A DNA stretch of 64,000 bases, from NCBI GenBank assembly GCA_045638525.1, contig JAZUBQ010000012.1:1-64000 (forward strand), written 5' to 3'. Both the position numbers and the translations under genes were made by a program. Shown piece by piece: positions 63,400-64,000 of this stretch; the stretch's first letter is position 1; the number at the start of each line of letters is the position of its first letter. Below the pieces are notes generated by a model. That model worked only from the letters and a program-made list of their open reading frames with translations. It did not search any database and was not told where the DNA came from. The DNA is from SIG452 sp045638525. GTDB lineage: Bacteria > Bacillota > Clostridia > UMGS1840.

Positions 63400-63501
63400 A
63401 TCAAATTCTAACATTGAAATATAACCAAAACAAAGTAAAAGTATTCCTAAAAAGCAGAAAATACCCCTATTGTTTGATTATTTGATTTGTTTAGCAAATT
63501 C

Positions 63502-63530
63502 AGTATAGCATACTTTTTCGGATTTGTCTA
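63502..63530 (-). promoter_or_regulatory. Promoter of the secreted protease gene
   Basis: Minus strand TAGACA (63525-63530), 17 bases, TATACT (63502-63507), with an extended TGC before the -10. It gives a leader of about 245 bases. Confidence 0.75.
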
Positions 63531-63591
63531 TATTTTTAGAAAAATTATGCAAAGAGAAGTTTTTGCTGTTATTAGACAGGTATGAACAAAA

Positions 63592-63648
63592 TTCTTCAAT
63601 CCCTCAGTCAGCTACCCTGAACGCTCCCCTTACACAAGGGAGGCGAAT
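63592..63648. repeat. Candidate dispersed intergenic repeat
   Basis: The minus strand reads GCCTCCCTTGTGTAAGGGG followed by AGC and, further on, AGCTGACTGAGGGATT. From memory this closely resembles a GC-rich intergenic repeat (CTCCCTTG...AAGGGAG...CTGAGGGAT) abundant in clostridial genomes. It contains a small imperfect stem (CTCCCCTT/AAGGGAG) and is more GC-rich than its AT-rich surroundings. Confidence 0.5.
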
Positions 63649-63703
63649 CATTATATTGTTCACATTGCCCTTCTTTAGACAAGAACAACTATGAGATTTA
63701 CAA

Positions 63704-63739
63704 AAAAATAGCTGTGAATTTTCATTCACAGCTATTTTT
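63704..63739 (-). terminator. Terminator of the pyruvate phosphate dikinase gene
   Basis: 15-base perfect arms (63704-63718, 63725-63739), 6-base loop, U run on the minus strand, about 31 bases after the stop. Confidence 0.9.
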
Positions 63740-63769
63740 CTTATGCTATATGATAACTAAAATTGTATC

Positions 63770-64000
63770 TTAGCCTTTGATTGCAGCCTGAGCAGCAGCC
63801 AGTCTTGCAATCGGTACACGGAAGGGAGAACAAGAAACGTAGTCCAGTCCGATTTTGTGGCAGAATTCAACGGAAACAGGGTCACCGCCGTGTTCACCAC
63901 AGATACCGCAATGAATTTCAGGACGAGCTTTTTTACCTAAGGTAACAGCTAATTCCATTAACTGACCAACACCGGTCTGGTCTAATTTTGCGAAGGGATC
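63770..64000 (-). CDS. ppdK: Pyruvate phosphate dikinase, C-terminal end only
   Basis: The visible 76 codons are the very C-terminus of PPDK, which interconverts pyruvate, ATP and phosphate with phosphoenolpyruvate, AMP and pyrophosphate. Diagnostic: CGICGEHGGDP with the catalytic Cys, then GLDYVSCSPFRVPIARLAAA. The frame stays open to the window edge, so the remaining ~800 residues lie to the right. PPDK produces or uses pyrophosphate and so belongs to the same metabolic context as the ppa and pfkA genes, though 26 kb away. Confidence 0.95.
   Translation of the reverse strand, partial: DPFAKLDQTGVGQLMELAVTLGKKARPEIHCGICGEHGGDPVSVEFCHKIGLDYVSCSPFRVPIARLAAAQAAIKG

Overview
The window looks like a low-GC Gram-positive anaerobe of the Clostridia, probably a gut or plant-polysaccharide degrader. 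The signs are AT-rich third codon positions, AGGAGG-type ribosome sites with occasional TTG/GTG starts, sigma-A promoters close to TTGACA-17-TATAAT, S-layer-homology (SLH) proteins, and a large inventory of glycoside hydrolases. Monoglobus-like pectin degraders come to mind, but that is inference only. I saw no tRNA, rRNA, CRISPR array or intact transposon.

Region 1 (1-33.3 kb, minus strand) is one almost gapless gene train of 22 genes, fronted by a divergent AraC-type regulator at 33503. In transcription order: sugar-binding lipoprotein, two ABC permeases, two secreted clan GH-A enzymes, two secreted multi-domain beta-sandwich proteins, two SLH proteins, GH43, GH2 beta-glucuronidase, an ADP-ribosylglycohydrolase-like protein, mannonate dehydratase, mannonate/fructuronate oxidoreductase, glucuronate isomerase, a phosphotriesterase-like hydrolase, GH36 alpha-galactosidase, a DMT transporter, an SGNH esterase, a GH65 phosphorylase and KDPG aldolase (cut by the left edge). 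Together they describe capture, surface attack, import and intracellular catabolism of a glucuronic-acid-containing polysaccharide through fructuronate, mannonate and KDG. The ABC ATPase and KDG kinase are not in the window.

Region 2 (33.5-36.3 kb) holds regulators and small genes: the AraC protein, a 60-residue excisionase-like HTH protein, a DUF4160 / DUF2442-HTH / zinc-ribbon trio with an operator embedded in its promoter, and a short HNH-like remnant. Region 3 (36.3-44 kb, minus) runs NanA-like aldolase, DMT permease, BNR-repeat sialidase-like protein, LacZ-type beta-galactosidase, inorganic pyrophosphatase and phosphofructokinase, from one good promoter to one terminator. Region 4 (44-48 kb) is a divergent pair: deacetylase plus MFS transporter on one side and a GH39-like enzyme on the other, both promoters carrying the same 19-base element at the same distance from the -10 box.

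Region 5 (48-64 kb) is mixed. It has an SGNH esterase, a FliB-like protein, an amidohydrolase fused to a GNAT-like C-terminal domain, a low-molecular-weight phosphatase, a Cys-rich conserved protein, a 1751-residue secreted alkaline phosphatase with many modules, a polytopic membrane protein, a secreted papain-like protease preceded by a structured leader RNA, and the C-terminal end of pyruvate phosphate dikinase at the right edge.

The most interesting unexplained signals are: a recurring LWRG-type beta-sandwich module and a shared C-terminal LW..PL domain on the secreted proteins; the twin promoter elements at 46.3/46.5 kb; the operator-in-promoter DUF4160/DUF2442 module; and the leader RNA at 63.3-63.5 kb.
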